Below are positions 26,294 through 35,617 of a DNA stretch of 64,000 bases, piece by piece. Origin of the DNA: Aquimarina sp. AU474. Lineage in GTDB: Bacteria; Bacteroidota; Bacteroidia; Flavobacteriales; Flavobacteriaceae. A program made the position numbers and the translations under genes. How positions within the stretch are numbered: the first letter of the stretch is position 1; each line of letters starts with the position of its first letter. The notes under the pieces were generated by a model that saw only the letters and a list, made by a program, of their open reading frames with translations, was not told the origin of the DNA and did not search any database. Location of the stretch: positions 310,001 through 374,000 of the forward strand of contig NZ_OMPE01000009.1 of the NCBI RefSeq assembly GCF_900312815.1. The letters run 5' to 3'.

Positions 26294-27235
26294 ATGTCGA
26301 CCGCAGTTACAGAAGCAAAGTTTTTCGCGTGTAATCAAAGTACAATACTTGCAGAAAAAATAGTAGCAGCCTACGGGGCAAAATTAGGTAACGTAATTAC
26401 CTCTACGTATAGTGACGGTGAGTTTCAACCATCTTTCGAAGAGTCTGTAAGAGGATCACGTGTATTTATTATTGGATCTACACATCCAAACTCTGATCAT
26501 CTTATGGAAATGTTATTAATGTTGGATGCTGCCAAAAGAGCTTCAGCTAGACATATTACAGCTGTATTACCGTATTACGGTTGGGCTCGCCAGGACAGAA
26601 AAGACAAACCAAGAGTTCCTATAGCTGCAAAATTAATTGCAAAAATGTTGGAAACGGCTGGAGCAACAAGGATAATAACTATGGATCTGCATGCAGATCA
26701 GATTCAAGGGTTTTTTGAAAAACCCGTTGATCATTTGTTTGCCTCTACCATTTTCTTGCCATACTTACAATCACTAAATCTTAGTGATTTAACGATAGCT
26801 TCTCCGGATATGGGTGGTTCTAAAAGAGCCTATGCCTATTCTAAAGCATTAAAAAGCGATGTTGTTATCTGTTATAAACAACGAGCAAAGGCTAATGTAA
26901 TTTCTCATATGGAATTAATTGGAGATGTAACCGGTAAAAATGTAGTGCTTGTAGATGACATGGTAGATACCGCAGGAACATTAACCAAAGCAGCAGATCT
27001 TATGATCGAAAGAGGTGCAAAAAGTGTTAGAGCAATCTGTACACACCCTATTCTTTCTGGAACTGCTTATGAAAAATTAGCAAATTCAAAATTAGAAGAA
27101 TTGATCGTAACAGATTCTATTCCGTTACGACAAAAAAGTGATAAAATTAGAGTGGTAAGCTGTGCAGATTTATTTGCGGATGTTATGCATAGAGTGCATC
27201 ACAACGAGTCTATCAGTTCTAAATTTATAATGTAA
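26294..27235 (+). CDS. prs: Ribose-phosphate pyrophosphokinase (PRPP synthase)
   Basis: 313 aa from the ATG at 26294; an upstream in-frame TTG at 26237 lies inside the promoter box and is rejected. It makes phosphoribosyl pyrophosphate from ribose 5-phosphate and ATP for nucleotide, His and Trp synthesis. Visible family motifs are the flexible-loop/ATP region GWARQDRKDKPR, the DLHADQIQGFF metal and ribose region, and the PRPP-binding loop VVLVDDMVDTAGTL. Length is standard for class I enzymes. It is followed 23 bp later by rplY, a conserved pairing in many bacteria. Confidence 0.96.
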   Translation: MSTAVTEAKFFACNQSTILAEKIVAAYGAKLGNVITSTYSDGEFQPSFEESVRGSRVFIIGSTHPNSDHLMEMLLMLDAAKRASARHITAVLPYYGWARQDRKDKPRVPIAAKLIAKMLETAGATRIITMDLHADQIQGFFEKPVDHLFASTIFLPYLQSLNLSDLTIASPDMGGSKRAYAYSKALKSDVVICYKQRAKANVISHMELIGDVTGKNVVLVDDMVDTAGTLTKAADLMIERGAKSVRAICTHPILSGTAYEKLANSKLEELIVTDSIPLRQKSDKIRVVSCADLFADVMHRVHHNESISSKFIM

Positions 27236-27258
27236 ATTAATAATAAATAAATTTTAAA

Positions 27259-27894
27259 ATGAAATCATTAACAATCAATGCATCTCAAAGAGAAAGCGTA
27301 GGCAAGAAAGCAACAAAAGCCTTACGTAATGCTGGACAGGTACCTTGTGTTATTTATGGTGGAGACACTATTGTACACTTTGCAGCGCCAGAAATTGCTT
27401 TTAAAAACTTAGTGTACACTCCAGACGTTCATACCGTGGTAATTGCGTTGGATAATGGCACAAAAATCAATGCAATCTTACAGGACATTCAATTTCATCC
27501 TGTAACAGACAAAATTATTCATATTGATTTTGTTGAGATTTTTGACAATAAACCAATCACTATGGAGATTCCTTTCAGAACAGTAGGAAGTTCTCGTGGT
27601 GTTCGTAATGGTGGTGTATTACGTTTTAACCTAAGACGTATCAAAGTAAAAGGTCTTGCTTCTAAATTACCAGACGTAATCGAAGGAGATATCACACAGC
27701 TTAAAATCGGAAACAAATTATCTGTTACTGATATCGCTAGTGATGATTTTACTATCCTACACCCAGAGAATACTGTAGTTTGTATGGTTAAAACTTCTCG
27801 TGTGGCTGTTGAAGAAGAAGAGGACGAAGAAGAAGAAGGAGCTGCAGCAACTGCTGAAGGTGAAGGAGCTGAAACTCCAGCTGCCGAAGCTTAA
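27259..27894 (+). CDS. rplY: 50S ribosomal protein L25, Ctc form
   Basis: 211 aa, the long TL5/Ctc form: an N-terminal L25 5S-rRNA-binding domain (to about residue 90, with [20 protein letters not shown] at the start) and a C-terminal beta domain (about 95-185). A strongly acidic Glu/Ala tail (about 183-211) ends it, usual in Bacteroidota. It follows prs and ends at a good terminator. Confidence 0.95.
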   Translation: MKSLTINASQRESVGKKATKALRNAGQVPCVIYGGDTIVHFAAPEIAFKNLVYTPDVHTVVIALDNGTKINAILQDIQFHPVTDKIIHIDFVEIFDNKPITMEIPFRTVGSSRGVRNGGVLRFNLRRIKVKGLASKLPDVIEGDITQLKIGNKLSVTDIASDDFTILHPENTVVCMVKTSRVAVEEEEDEEEEGAAATAEGEGAETPAAEA

Positions 27895-27916
27895 ATCTTA
27901 TAGATTTATAAAGTAT

Positions 27917-27953
27917 AAAAAGCATTCTGATTCTATTTCAGGATGCTTTTTTT
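27917..27953 (+). terminator. Intrinsic terminator after rplY
   Basis: Stem GCATTCTGA (27922-27930) with TCAGGATGC (27938-27946), one T-G pair, 7-nt loop, flanked by AAAAA upstream and TTTTTTT downstream. It ends the prs-rplY unit 23 bp after the stop. Confidence 0.85.
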
Positions 27954-28007
27954 ATTTTTACACAAATTGTGAGATCTCTATGACGTTCTCGCAAAAACAA
28001 AAATGAT

Positions 28008-28634
28008 ATGTTATCTTTCTTCAAAAAATTATTCTTAAAACGAGAAGAAGAAAATCAAGAAAATCCTATGAAAAAATTTCTGGTTACTGGTTTGGGTAAT
28101 ATAGGCCCTAAGTATCACGATACCCGACATAATATTGGTTTTAAAATTCTAGATGCATTAACCAAAGAGGAAGACCTTACATTCGAAACTAAAAAACTAG
28201 GAGATATAACTACATATAAATTTAAGGGAAGAACTCTAATTCTATTAAAGCCAAACACCTACATGAATCTTAGCGGTAAAGCAGTTCGTTATTGGTTAGA
28301 AAAAGAAAAGGTACCTTTAGAAAACCTATTAGTAATTACCGATGATATCAACCTTACTTTTGGAACAATACGTGTAAAAGCAAAAGGCAGTGCGGGCGGT
28401 CATAATGGACTAAAAGATATCGAAGCTCAATTAAACACATCGAAATATTCACGATTTAGATTTGGAGTTGGAGCAGAGTTTAGCAAAGGGAGACAAGTAG
28501 ATTACGTACTTGGAGAATGGAATGCCGAAGAAGAAGCTGCTATGCCCGAACGATTAGAAAAGGGAATTGCCCTAATTAAATCCTTCGCAACAGCAGGTCT
28601 TACAAATACAATGAACACCTTTAACGGAAAATAA
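28008..28634 (+). CDS. pth: Peptidyl-tRNA hydrolase
   Basis: 208 aa. It releases tRNA from peptidyl-tRNA that has dropped off the ribosome. The core begins MKKFLVTGLGNIGPKY at residue 21 and holds the catalytic His41 in DTRHNIGF, the PNTYMNLSG motif and the TDDINL Asp. The first 20 residues (MLSFFKKLFLKREEENQENP) are an extra N-terminal stretch. It is also seen in other flavobacterial Pth sequences, so I keep the upstream ATG, though 28068 is a possible start. It seems to be a single-gene unit after the rplY terminator. Confidence 0.94.
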   Translation: MLSFFKKLFLKREEENQENPMKKFLVTGLGNIGPKYHDTRHNIGFKILDALTKEEDLTFETKKLGDITTYKFKGRTLILLKPNTYMNLSGKAVRYWLEKEKVPLENLLVITDDINLTFGTIRVKAKGSAGGHNGLKDIEAQLNTSKYSRFRFGVGAEFSKGRQVDYVLGEWNAEEEAAMPERLEKGIALIKSFATAGLTNTMNTFNGK

Positions 28635-28685
28635 AGAAATGTATCCCAACATTTCCGTAATTTTATACTACAAAAACTTTACTTC

Positions 28686-29618
28686 TTGAAACTATATAAT
28701 AGTGCCAACACATACGATAATAATACACCAACTGTAGTTACTATAGGCACTTTTGATGGTGTACACATTGGCCACAAAAAAATAATCGAACGACTTATAG
28801 AAAGTGCAAAAAGAAATGGTTTAAACTCGGTAGTTCTCACCTTCTTTCCTCACCCTAGAATGGTCTTACAACAAGATTCTAACATAAAACTCATTAATAC
28901 GATTGATGAGCGGATTCAAATTCTCAAAAATACTGGTTTAGACAGTCTTGTTATTCATCCTTTTACAAAAGAATTTTCACGTCTTACTGCAGGAGAATAT
29001 GTACAACAAATGCTTTTGGACTGCCTTAATATTAGACATGTAATTATTGGATATGACCATCGCTTTGGCCGTAATCGCAATTCTAATATCACAGATTTGG
29101 CTTCTTATGGAATCCAAAACGATTTTACAGTAGAAGAAATATCTAAACAAGACATTGATGATGTTGCTATTAGTTCTACCAAAATTCGCCAAGCATTATT
29201 AGAAGGTGATATTAGCAGAGCTAATATGTATTTGGGATACAACTTTATGCTTACAGGAAAAGTAATAAAAGGCAAAGAACTTGGGCGCAAGCTTAATTAT
29301 CCTACCGCCAATTTACATATTGCCGAAGATTATAAGTTAATCCCGAAGAAAGGAGTGTATGTCGTGCAAGCAAAAATAGATAATAAATTGTACTTTGGAA
29401 TGATGAATATAGGCACCAATCCAACTGTAAATGGCACACAACAAAGTATTGAGACACATTTTTTTGATGCTTCTTTTAATCTATACGACAAAAAAATACA
29501 AATCGAAATGCTTAAACGTATTAGAGATGAAAAAAAGTTTGACTCTGTAGATCAATTACAAGAGGCCATGCAAAATGATGAAGATTTTTCTCGAGAATAC
29601 ATAAATTCATTGGTATGA
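28686..29618 (+). CDS. ribF: Bifunctional riboflavin kinase / FAD synthetase
   Basis: 310 aa from a TTG start at 28686, needed to include the usual N-terminal MKLYNS strand; no ATG lies before the first motif. The N-terminal FMN adenylyltransferase domain has GTFDGVHIGH (21-30). The C-terminal riboflavin kinase domain (about 180-310) has GKVIKGKELGRKLNYPTANL. It phosphorylates riboflavin to FMN and adenylates FMN to FAD. The end overlaps the next gene by 4 bp (ATGA), so they are coupled. Confidence 0.94.
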   Translation: MKLYNSANTYDNNTPTVVTIGTFDGVHIGHKKIIERLIESAKRNGLNSVVLTFFPHPRMVLQQDSNIKLINTIDERIQILKNTGLDSLVIHPFTKEFSRLTAGEYVQQMLLDCLNIRHVIIGYDHRFGRNRNSNITDLASYGIQNDFTVEEISKQDIDDVAISSTKIRQALLEGDISRANMYLGYNFMLTGKVIKGKELGRKLNYPTANLHIAEDYKLIPKKGVYVVQAKIDNKLYFGMMNIGTNPTVNGTQQSIETHFFDASFNLYDKKIQIEMLKRIRDEKKFDSVDQLQEAMQNDEDFSREYINSLV

Positions 29619-30946
29619 TTAATCGTTGGTTATTCACACATATCGACAACAGTGCTCTTATTATTTTCAGGGTTTTCTTTGGTTTTCTAATTGCCGCAGA
29701 AGCTATCGGAGCCATCTTTACAGGATGGATAACCCGAACCCTAGTAGAACCAAAATTCACCTTCAATTTTATTGGTTTAGATTTTTTACAGCCGCTACCA
29801 GGTAATGGCATGTATTTCTATTTTGCCATAATGGGCATATTTGGTTTATTAGTTATGGTCGGTTTTAAGTATCGATGGAGTATGATTGCCTATACAATCA
29901 TGTGGGCAGGAGTATATTTTATGCAAAAAGCTTCATATAACAATCATTACTATTTATTATTATTGCTTTGTATCATGATGAGTACATTACCAGCAGGTAA
30001 TTACTTTTCTATAGATGTAAAACAAAATCCAGCGCTGAAAAAAGTATCAATGCCTCGGTGGTGTGTATTGGTCATAATAACACAATTATGGATCGTATAT
30101 ACCTATGCCTCGGTGGCAAAGTTTTACCCCGATTGGTTAGATTACACAGTTGCTAAAAACTTGATGGCAGGTAGGGCGCATTATCCTATTGTTGGCGATC
30201 TTTTACAAGGTCACTGGACTCATGTAAGTATTACATATTTTGGTATTTTATTTGACTTATTAATTGTACCGCTTCTTTTATGGAGAAAAACCAGACTAGC
30301 AGCTTTTTGTATCAGTATCTTCTTTCATTTATTTAATTCTATTGTTTTTCAAATTGGGATATTTCCTTATTTATCATTAGCCTTTACCGTGTTTTTCTTT
30401 TCGAAAGAACGTATTCATCGTATTTTCATGAAAAAGAAAGAGTTCTATAACGCCCACGAAATAATAATCCCATCGTACAAAAAAATACTAATTCCTATTG
30501 CCTTGGTTTGGTTCGTTATTCAAATCGCGTTACCATCACGTCATTGGCTTATCCCTGGAGATGTCTTATGGACAGAAGAAGGGCATAGAATGAGCTGGCG
30601 CATGATGCTTAGAGGTCGTTCTGGGACAACAAATTTTTATGTTCTGGACAAAAACGACCCTAATGCCAAACAAGAATATATCGACAAGAATACATATTTA
30701 TCGCGAAAGCAACTTCGATTAGTTTCTGGCAAACCTGACGCCATGTGGCAGTTTGCGCAATACTTAAAAAAAGAAGCCGCTGCAGAAGGAAAGGATATTG
30801 CTGTATTTGTTAAAAGTCGTGTCTCTATAAATGGAAAAAAACGAAAAACGTTTATTGATCCAGAAGTGGATTTGGCAAGTACACCCTGGAACTATTTTGC
30901 AACTAATCCTTGGATTATAAAATACGCAGAAGAAAAAGAAGAATAG
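29615..30946 (+). CDS. HTTM domain membrane protein (vitamin K-dependent gamma-carboxylase family)
   Basis: 443 aa. The first 280 residues hold several transmembrane helices with the horizontally-transferred-transmembrane (HTTM) pattern, including FRVFFGFLIAAEAI, QKASYNNHYYLLLLLCIMM and WIVYTYASVAKFYPDWL. The C-terminal part is soluble (about 300-443) with RHWLIPGDVLWTEEGHRMSW, a segment conserved in the gamma-carboxylase relatives. Bacterial members are widespread in Bacteroidota, but their substrates are unknown. Carboxylation of Glu is known only for the animal enzyme. It is translationally coupled to ribF. Confidence 0.9.
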   Translation: MINRWLFTHIDNSALIIFRVFFGFLIAAEAIGAIFTGWITRTLVEPKFTFNFIGLDFLQPLPGNGMYFYFAIMGIFGLLVMVGFKYRWSMIAYTIMWAGVYFMQKASYNNHYYLLLLLCIMMSTLPAGNYFSIDVKQNPALKKVSMPRWCVLVIITQLWIVYTYASVAKFYPDWLDYTVAKNLMAGRAHYPIVGDLLQGHWTHVSITYFGILFDLLIVPLLLWRKTRLAAFCISIFFHLFNSIVFQIGIFPYLSLAFTVFFFSKERIHRIFMKKKEFYNAHEIIIPSYKKILIPIALVWFVIQIALPSRHWLIPGDVLWTEEGHRMSWRMMLRGRSGTTNFYVLDKNDPNAKQEYIDKNTYLSRKQLRLVSGKPDAMWQFAQYLKKEAAAEGKDIAVFVKSRVSINGKKRKTFIDPEVDLASTPWNYFATNPWIIKYAEEKEE

Positions 30947-30971
30947 AACATAATTATTATTCCTTTTTTAC

Positions 30972-31559
30972 TTATTTCCCTTCTCTTAACCATGTATCTG
31001 GATCTAGGTAGAACATTTTTCGATTACCCTGTATTACATTGGGATCACGCAACCACCAATACGGAAAAGGCGTAGTTATAGCATAATGCAAATGCGAAGG
31101 TGTGTTTATGGCATTACCTGTATTACCTACTGTACCTAATGAGGTGCCAGGTTTTACAGGTTGTAACGGAAACGCATCGATTTGATTAAGATGTGCATAA
31201 TAATGAAATCGCCATTTTGGACCCAGTACCATAACGCTTTTACCTCCTTTTCCTCCTTCATAGGTGTAGCATACAATTCCGTATGTAGAAGATATTACAT
31301 CAGTCCCTTTTTGTTTAAATATATCGATCCCCTTATGAGTGATTGAACTGCCCCAAGGATATGCCCAAAACGAATTATCATCCCAATCTGCAATAGTAGC
31401 ACCTCTTACCGGGATAATCATTTTTTGGGGTAATGCAAAACCAATCACAATAATGATAAGAGGAACAAGTGTGAACTTTCTAGTTTGTCTATCTCTGTAC
31501 AAACCACCCATAAAAGTAAACAATGAGACTAAAAAACGTTTCGTCGTATTCGTAATCAT
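30972..31559 (-). CDS. M23 family metallopeptidase (LytM type)
   Basis: 195 aa with an N-terminal transmembrane helix (about 29-43) that would place the domain in the periplasm. The zinc site is complete: His75 and Asp79 in HKGID, and His158 in SHLHYAI, with His123 in HYYAHL as the catalytic partner. Such enzymes cut peptidoglycan cross-links or activate amidases. It converges with the HTTM gene and diverges from the Ig-like lipoprotein gene. Confidence 0.92.
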   Translation of the reverse strand: MITNTTKRFLVSLFTFMGGLYRDRQTRKFTLVPLIIIVIGFALPQKMIIPVRGATIADWDDNSFWAYPWGSSITHKGIDIFKQKGTDVISSTYGIVCYTYEGGKGGKSVMVLGPKWRFHYYAHLNQIDAFPLQPVKPGTSLGTVGNTGNAINTPSHLHYAITTPFPYWWLRDPNVIQGNRKMFYLDPDTWLREGK

Positions 31560-31691
31560 ATGATCTAAATATACGAATAATCAACCTCTACTGTTCCAAC
31601 ACAAAAAGTAAGTTGTGCATTGGGGAATATTTTAAAACAGAAAATTTCACAAAGGCTTTTTTTTAGATTAATTTTTAGTAACATTGTATTC

Positions 31692-31713
31692 GATTAATAT
31701 AGTCATATTAATC
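31692..31713. promoter_or_regulatory. Palindromic site, 9-bp arms
   Basis: GATTAATAT and ATATTAATC are perfectly complementary around a 4-bp spacer AGTC. The size and symmetry (22 bp) fit the operator of a dimeric regulator. It lies 180 bp before the lipoprotein gene. Confidence 0.4.
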
Positions 31714-31768
31714 ATGCTACCCACCCTATTTTAATTAAGTGTAAATCTAAACGTTTTACCAGAGTTTG

Positions 31769-31792
31769 ATTGTTTGTTCAAAAACAAACAAT
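31769..31792. promoter_or_regulatory. Inverted repeat, 10-bp arms
   Basis: ATTGTTTGTT and AACAAACAAT are perfectly complementary around CAAA. It lies about 100 bp before the lipoprotein start. As there is no T-run it is not a terminator; an operator or a 5'-leader hairpin is possible. Confidence 0.4.
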
Positions 31793-31892
31793 AGGCTATT
31801 AGTTGCAAAAAATTAAGCTAATGAAACATAATTCTAGCAAAACATAAGAACACTTGTTTTTTATTAAATCAAATAACTAATATTAAAAAGCA

Positions 31893-34034
31893 ATGAAAAA
31901 AAATCGTAATCGTATAGCCAGTGTTCTTTTTATAGTTCTACTAAGCATACTTAATTCTTGTGGTAGCGATGATGCATTACCACCAGATACCACTCCTCCT
32001 GCAAACATTACATTAACTCTTAATGATGTAGCTGGAGATGACAACACAGTAATTCGAATAAGCAATACAATTCAAGTTAAGGCAAATGCTAGTGATGATG
32101 TAGGCGTATTCAAAATCGAATTATTTATTGATAATCAAAAGATAGCTGAGGATACAACGGCTCCTTTTGAACTTACTGCAGATGTATCATCTTTTGAAAC
32201 AGGAGAGCACATTTTAAAAGTTACTGCTTCAGATGCTGCTGGTAATACAGCTTCAAAAGAGAGTAATATATTTATTGATAATACAATGCCATCAATTACT
32301 AATCTTTCTATAGAAAACAATACTATACTTGGTGGTGATGAAAATACACTTACTTTTGATGTTACTGATGATGCAGGAATAAATACTGTAGCCGTACTTA
32401 TTAACAGTGTTTCTATAGCCGAAATCACTAATGAAGACTACGAAGTAATTATAAAAACTAACGCATTAGAGGATGGAAATAATGAAATTAAGATCGTTGC
32501 TACGGATGACACAGGGAACGTTTCGACTGTTATTCAAAACTTTGTTGCGGATAATACTGGACCTCAAATTGAAGTGAGTAATCTAGTTGAAGATCAAATC
32601 ATCGATAAAATTTTAAACTTTAAGCCTGAAATTACAGATATCCATTCTGAAGTTGTTTCTCTAGAAATTTTATTTAATGATCAGCAAATCAAACTTTTTG
32701 AAAATATCTCTAATTTTGATTTTGATTTTGATCCTGAAATATATAATGTTGGTCCAGGGGTCTTTAAATTTGTTGCTATTGACAATCTTGGTAACCAAAC
32801 AGAGAAAATAATTACTTCAAAAGTTTTGAGGGCATTATTACGACTAGAACATCCAACTAATTTCATTAATCAATACACTAGTGAATTTTGGATTTTTGCA
32901 TCTAATCCCGATGGAACTACAATTTCTGCACAGCAAATAGAGAGAGGAACAAATCAAACTGTTTTGTATGCTCCCGGAGAATTCAATACCTCAGATGAAT
33001 TTATGATTACTTTTTATAGTCATGAGAATACGGTTGATAGCAGAACTTCTAGTAGAATTTCTACGATTCAAAACCTAACTAGAGTCCTACCAGAAACAAT
33101 CACTATATCCGATTTAGATAGATCTGTAGGTGTGATATCTCAAGAATTTAATAATATAGGGTTCCCAGAATCCTCAATAGTTAGGACCGAGGGGAAAGAT
33201 CATTTTGGAAATAAGTTAAGCCAGACATCTAGTTTTGAAATTACTCAAGGCGTTACTTTGGGTGATATTTATTGGTACTATTACGATTTTCCAGATGCCA
33301 ATGGCGCTTCATATAAATATCTTAAAGTTAATACTCCATTAGCTAATGATTTTGTTTTGAAATTCTCTGATTTTGGGACGACCAATGTCGAATTTAAAAC
33401 CTTAATTACAAATTCGAATAAAGATGTTCTTCTTAGAATCTTCGGTTTCGAAACTCAGGAAGATTTCAATAATAATGAGTTTCACGAAATTTATAGGAAT
33501 TATAATATCAATAATTTTACAGGAAATCCTGTTGGATATCCTTTAATAAATTCTTTTAGTAAATATAGACACAGAATAAGTTTTGGTGATTATACTACTG
33601 AAAGAGAAGGCCCTCCTCTTGCTACATATGAACGACCAAACTGGACTATTGATTATAATCTTGTCAATAATAATTTGAACCTGACCAAAAGTGGAGACGG
33701 TCATACTCTAGGAAGAGCTTGGCTCAGAAATTCCAATACTATTCCGACCGAATATAGCTGGACATTGGTATACGATAGTCAAAAAACATCCGAAGTCATT
33801 TTACCCGATCTTCCTGAAGAATTGGCTCATCTAAATTTCTATAACTTCCTAAAATCTAACACTTTAGAAGTAAGTCAAGTAGAGCTGACTGCATATCAAG
33901 GTATATTATCATATGAAGAATATGTAAATCAAATAATACGATACAAAAAGAACTACTACCAGGAATCTGACTATGTGGATTCTATATACAAAACCAGTCT
34001 TGGGCAATTTTTACTTACCGATTTCTTTTTCTAG
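31893..34034 (+). CDS. Large lipoprotein with bacterial Ig-like domains
   Basis: 713 aa. Lipobox LNSC gives lipidated Cys23, followed by GSDD and a Pro/Thr-rich linker. There are then at least three Ig-like repeats of about 90 aa (about 35-125, 130-220 and 225-310). Each has the pattern DDVGVFKIELFIDN or DDAGINTVAVLING and ends in a KVTASDAAGN or KIVATDDTGN strand. The C-terminal 400 residues are unrecognised and beta-rich, with several aromatic-rich stretches. It is probably surface exposed, with a role in binding glycans or cells, or as a secreted enzyme of unknown kind. It is followed by a bidirectional terminator. Confidence 0.8.
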   Translation: MKKNRNRIASVLFIVLLSILNSCGSDDALPPDTTPPANITLTLNDVAGDDNTVIRISNTIQVKANASDDVGVFKIELFIDNQKIAEDTTAPFELTADVSSFETGEHILKVTASDAAGNTASKESNIFIDNTMPSITNLSIENNTILGGDENTLTFDVTDDAGINTVAVLINSVSIAEITNEDYEVIIKTNALEDGNNEIKIVATDDTGNVSTVIQNFVADNTGPQIEVSNLVEDQIIDKILNFKPEITDIHSEVVSLEILFNDQQIKLFENISNFDFDFDPEIYNVGPGVFKFVAIDNLGNQTEKIITSKVLRALLRLEHPTNFINQYTSEFWIFASNPDGTTISAQQIERGTNQTVLYAPGEFNTSDEFMITFYSHENTVDSRTSSRISTIQNLTRVLPETITISDLDRSVGVISQEFNNIGFPESSIVRTEGKDHFGNKLSQTSSFEITQGVTLGDIYWYYYDFPDANGASYKYLKVNTPLANDFVLKFSDFGTTNVEFKTLITNSNKDVLLRIFGFETQEDFNNNEFHEIYRNYNINNFTGNPVGYPLINSFSKYRHRISFGDYTTEREGPPLATYERPNWTIDYNLVNNNLNLTKSGDGHTLGRAWLRNSNTIPTEYSWTLVYDSQKTSEVILPDLPEELAHLNFYNFLKSNTLEVSQVELTAYQGILSYEEYVNQIIRYKKNYYQESDYVDSIYKTSLGQFLLTDFFF

Positions 34035-34108
34035 AGTTTTTCAAATTAAAATCTAAATAAAGACTTTTTGTATTAAGGTAACACTGAAATAAAAAGCATT
34101 TTTTAAAC

Positions 34109-34139
34109 AAAAAAGCTTCCATAAATTGGAAGCTTTTTT
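34109..34139. terminator. Bidirectional intrinsic terminator
   Basis: AAAAAAGCTTCCA (34109-34121) and TGGAAGCTTTTTT (34127-34139) form a perfect stem with a 5-nt loop. It lies between the convergent genes ending at 34034 (+) and 34162 (-) and has A/T runs on both sides. Confidence 0.88.
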
Positions 34140-34161
34140 ATATACAGTTATACTAACCCAT

Positions 34162-35415
34162 TTAGAGTATACTATACCCAAATACTATTGACGCCGAACT
34201 ATAATCAGACGACCAAGAAGCAAAAGGACCTAGTAATTCTTTAGCAAAACCATACCTTGCTTGTACACTATATGTATTCTTATATTTATAGCCAAAGCCT
34301 AAAAAGAAATTATTTCCTGTTTGACCGCTTTCAATATCCAGATCCCTTCCCCGGTCGTCTTCAAAATCAATTCCGGAGTTAAGAGCAATATCGGTAATCA
34401 CTAAGCCCCCATCTATGAATAATTTTGATTCTTGATTTAGAATAAAATAATGACGTATCCCGAAAGGGATTTCGATTGACGTATACTTTGCAGTTACATT
34501 AGTTTCAATTGTTAATAAGGATGATTGAAAATAATTAATAAATTTTTCAGACGTATACGATTGATATGTAGGTTCTAAAAGCACAGACCATTTTCCGTGA
34601 TTAAATGGTAATATATATTCTAATTCTACCCCTAAACTTGCATTTGCTTTTGCTCCAAAATCAATATCTCTTAAATCATTTACGCTGTTATCTGTAGAAA
34701 ATGAAGAAAGCCGTATTCCCGGTCTGATAGTTAAATTAAAAATATCTTTTTCAGGACTTTTTGTAGTCATCTCGAAATTAGGATCTATACATTTGTTATA
34801 TATAATAAAATATTTCATCAAACTATTTCTTCGATATTCTGCTTTTTCTGCATCTTTTACGGTCATCTCATCACATCGCACATCAGTCCAGATTTGTTGT
34901 TTATAGTGGTTATTTGTGGATATCGCTTCTATATTACGGTTTTGATATCTCTCTATAGACTTATATTTCTTATACACCAATTGTTTAATTTCTCCTTGAT
35001 TTACTTGGTAGAAAAGTCTTCTTAAATTTCCTTCTTCATAATGGTACAAATTAGCTTTTCCTTCGACCAATAATTTTAAAAACAAAGTTTCTTCCTTAAA
35101 TACTGGATTCTTATCTCCTGAAAGTCGTTCTATTTGTTCTGATGATCTATCCATCTTCACAGTAGCCCTAACATATTTAGAAACACTTTCAATAGCAAAC
35201 TCCTTCACCATACTTATTACTGTACTAAGTTCTTCACCATCAGCAGTTAGTTTATAGGTGAGTTTTGTTGGATTATCTTTCCAATCCAAGTTTTTAATCA
35301 GGCATTCAGTTTTTGCCCCAGCATTATTAATAAAATATCCTTTTTCAAAATTGATTTGGGCATACCCAGGTATACTTAAAATGGTAATTAATCCTATTAT
35401 TACTTTTGTTTTCAT
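34162..35415 (-). CDS. Secreted protein with C-terminal outer-membrane beta-barrel, unknown
   Basis: 417 aa. Signal peptide MKTKVIIGLITILSIPGYAQ. The N-terminal half (20-200) is a mixed domain with GYFINNAGAKTECLIKNLDW at its start, followed by a possible helical link. The second half (about 225-417) shows alternating strands ending in ASIVFGYSIL, the pattern of an eight-stranded or larger outer-membrane barrel. Proteins of this kind are common in Flavobacteriaceae without known function. It is a single-gene unit. Confidence 0.75.
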   Translation of the reverse strand: MKTKVIIGLITILSIPGYAQINFEKGYFINNAGAKTECLIKNLDWKDNPTKLTYKLTADGEELSTVISMVKEFAIESVSKYVRATVKMDRSSEQIERLSGDKNPVFKEETLFLKLLVEGKANLYHYEEGNLRRLFYQVNQGEIKQLVYKKYKSIERYQNRNIEAISTNNHYKQQIWTDVRCDEMTVKDAEKAEYRRNSLMKYFIIYNKCIDPNFEMTTKSPEKDIFNLTIRPGIRLSSFSTDNSVNDLRDIDFGAKANASLGVELEYILPFNHGKWSVLLEPTYQSYTSEKFINYFQSSLLTIETNVTAKYTSIEIPFGIRHYFILNQESKLFIDGGLVITDIALNSGIDFEDDRGRDLDIESGQTGNNFFLGFGYKYKNTYSVQARYGFAKELLGPFASWSSDYSSASIVFGYSIL

Positions 35416-35555
35416 TTAAAATTTTTGAATTTAATTTTTTAAACAGTTGCTGATTTTTATACAATATTAATATGTTTCAGTTTCACTTTTTGAAACTGAT
35501 GAATAATATTATTAATAGGTTACCTGTATACCGATATTGTTACCTATCACTGTAC

Positions 35556-35591
35556 AAAAAATAAACAGCCACCTACCCCTAGGTGACCGCT
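35556..35591 (-). terminator. Terminator of the double-glycine peptide gene
   Basis: On the minus strand AGC...CACCTA, a GGGG loop, and TAGGTG...GCT form a stem (35567-35591, with a 3-nt bulge) followed by a T-rich tail (complement of 35556-35566). It lies 27 bp past the stop of the peptide gene. Confidence 0.7.
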
Positions 35592-35617
35592 TATTTCACT
35601 CAACTATACCTTATAAA

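Larger units (their letters stand above)
31560..31892. other. Divergent intergenic region with two inverted repeats
   Basis: 333 bp between the M23 peptidase (minus) and the Ig-like lipoprotein (plus). It holds two perfect inverted repeats (31692-31713 and 31769-31792, listed separately) and AT-rich sequence. No exact TAnnTTTG box is seen for either gene; TATATTTA on the minus strand near the M23 start is the nearest. Confidence 0.45.
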
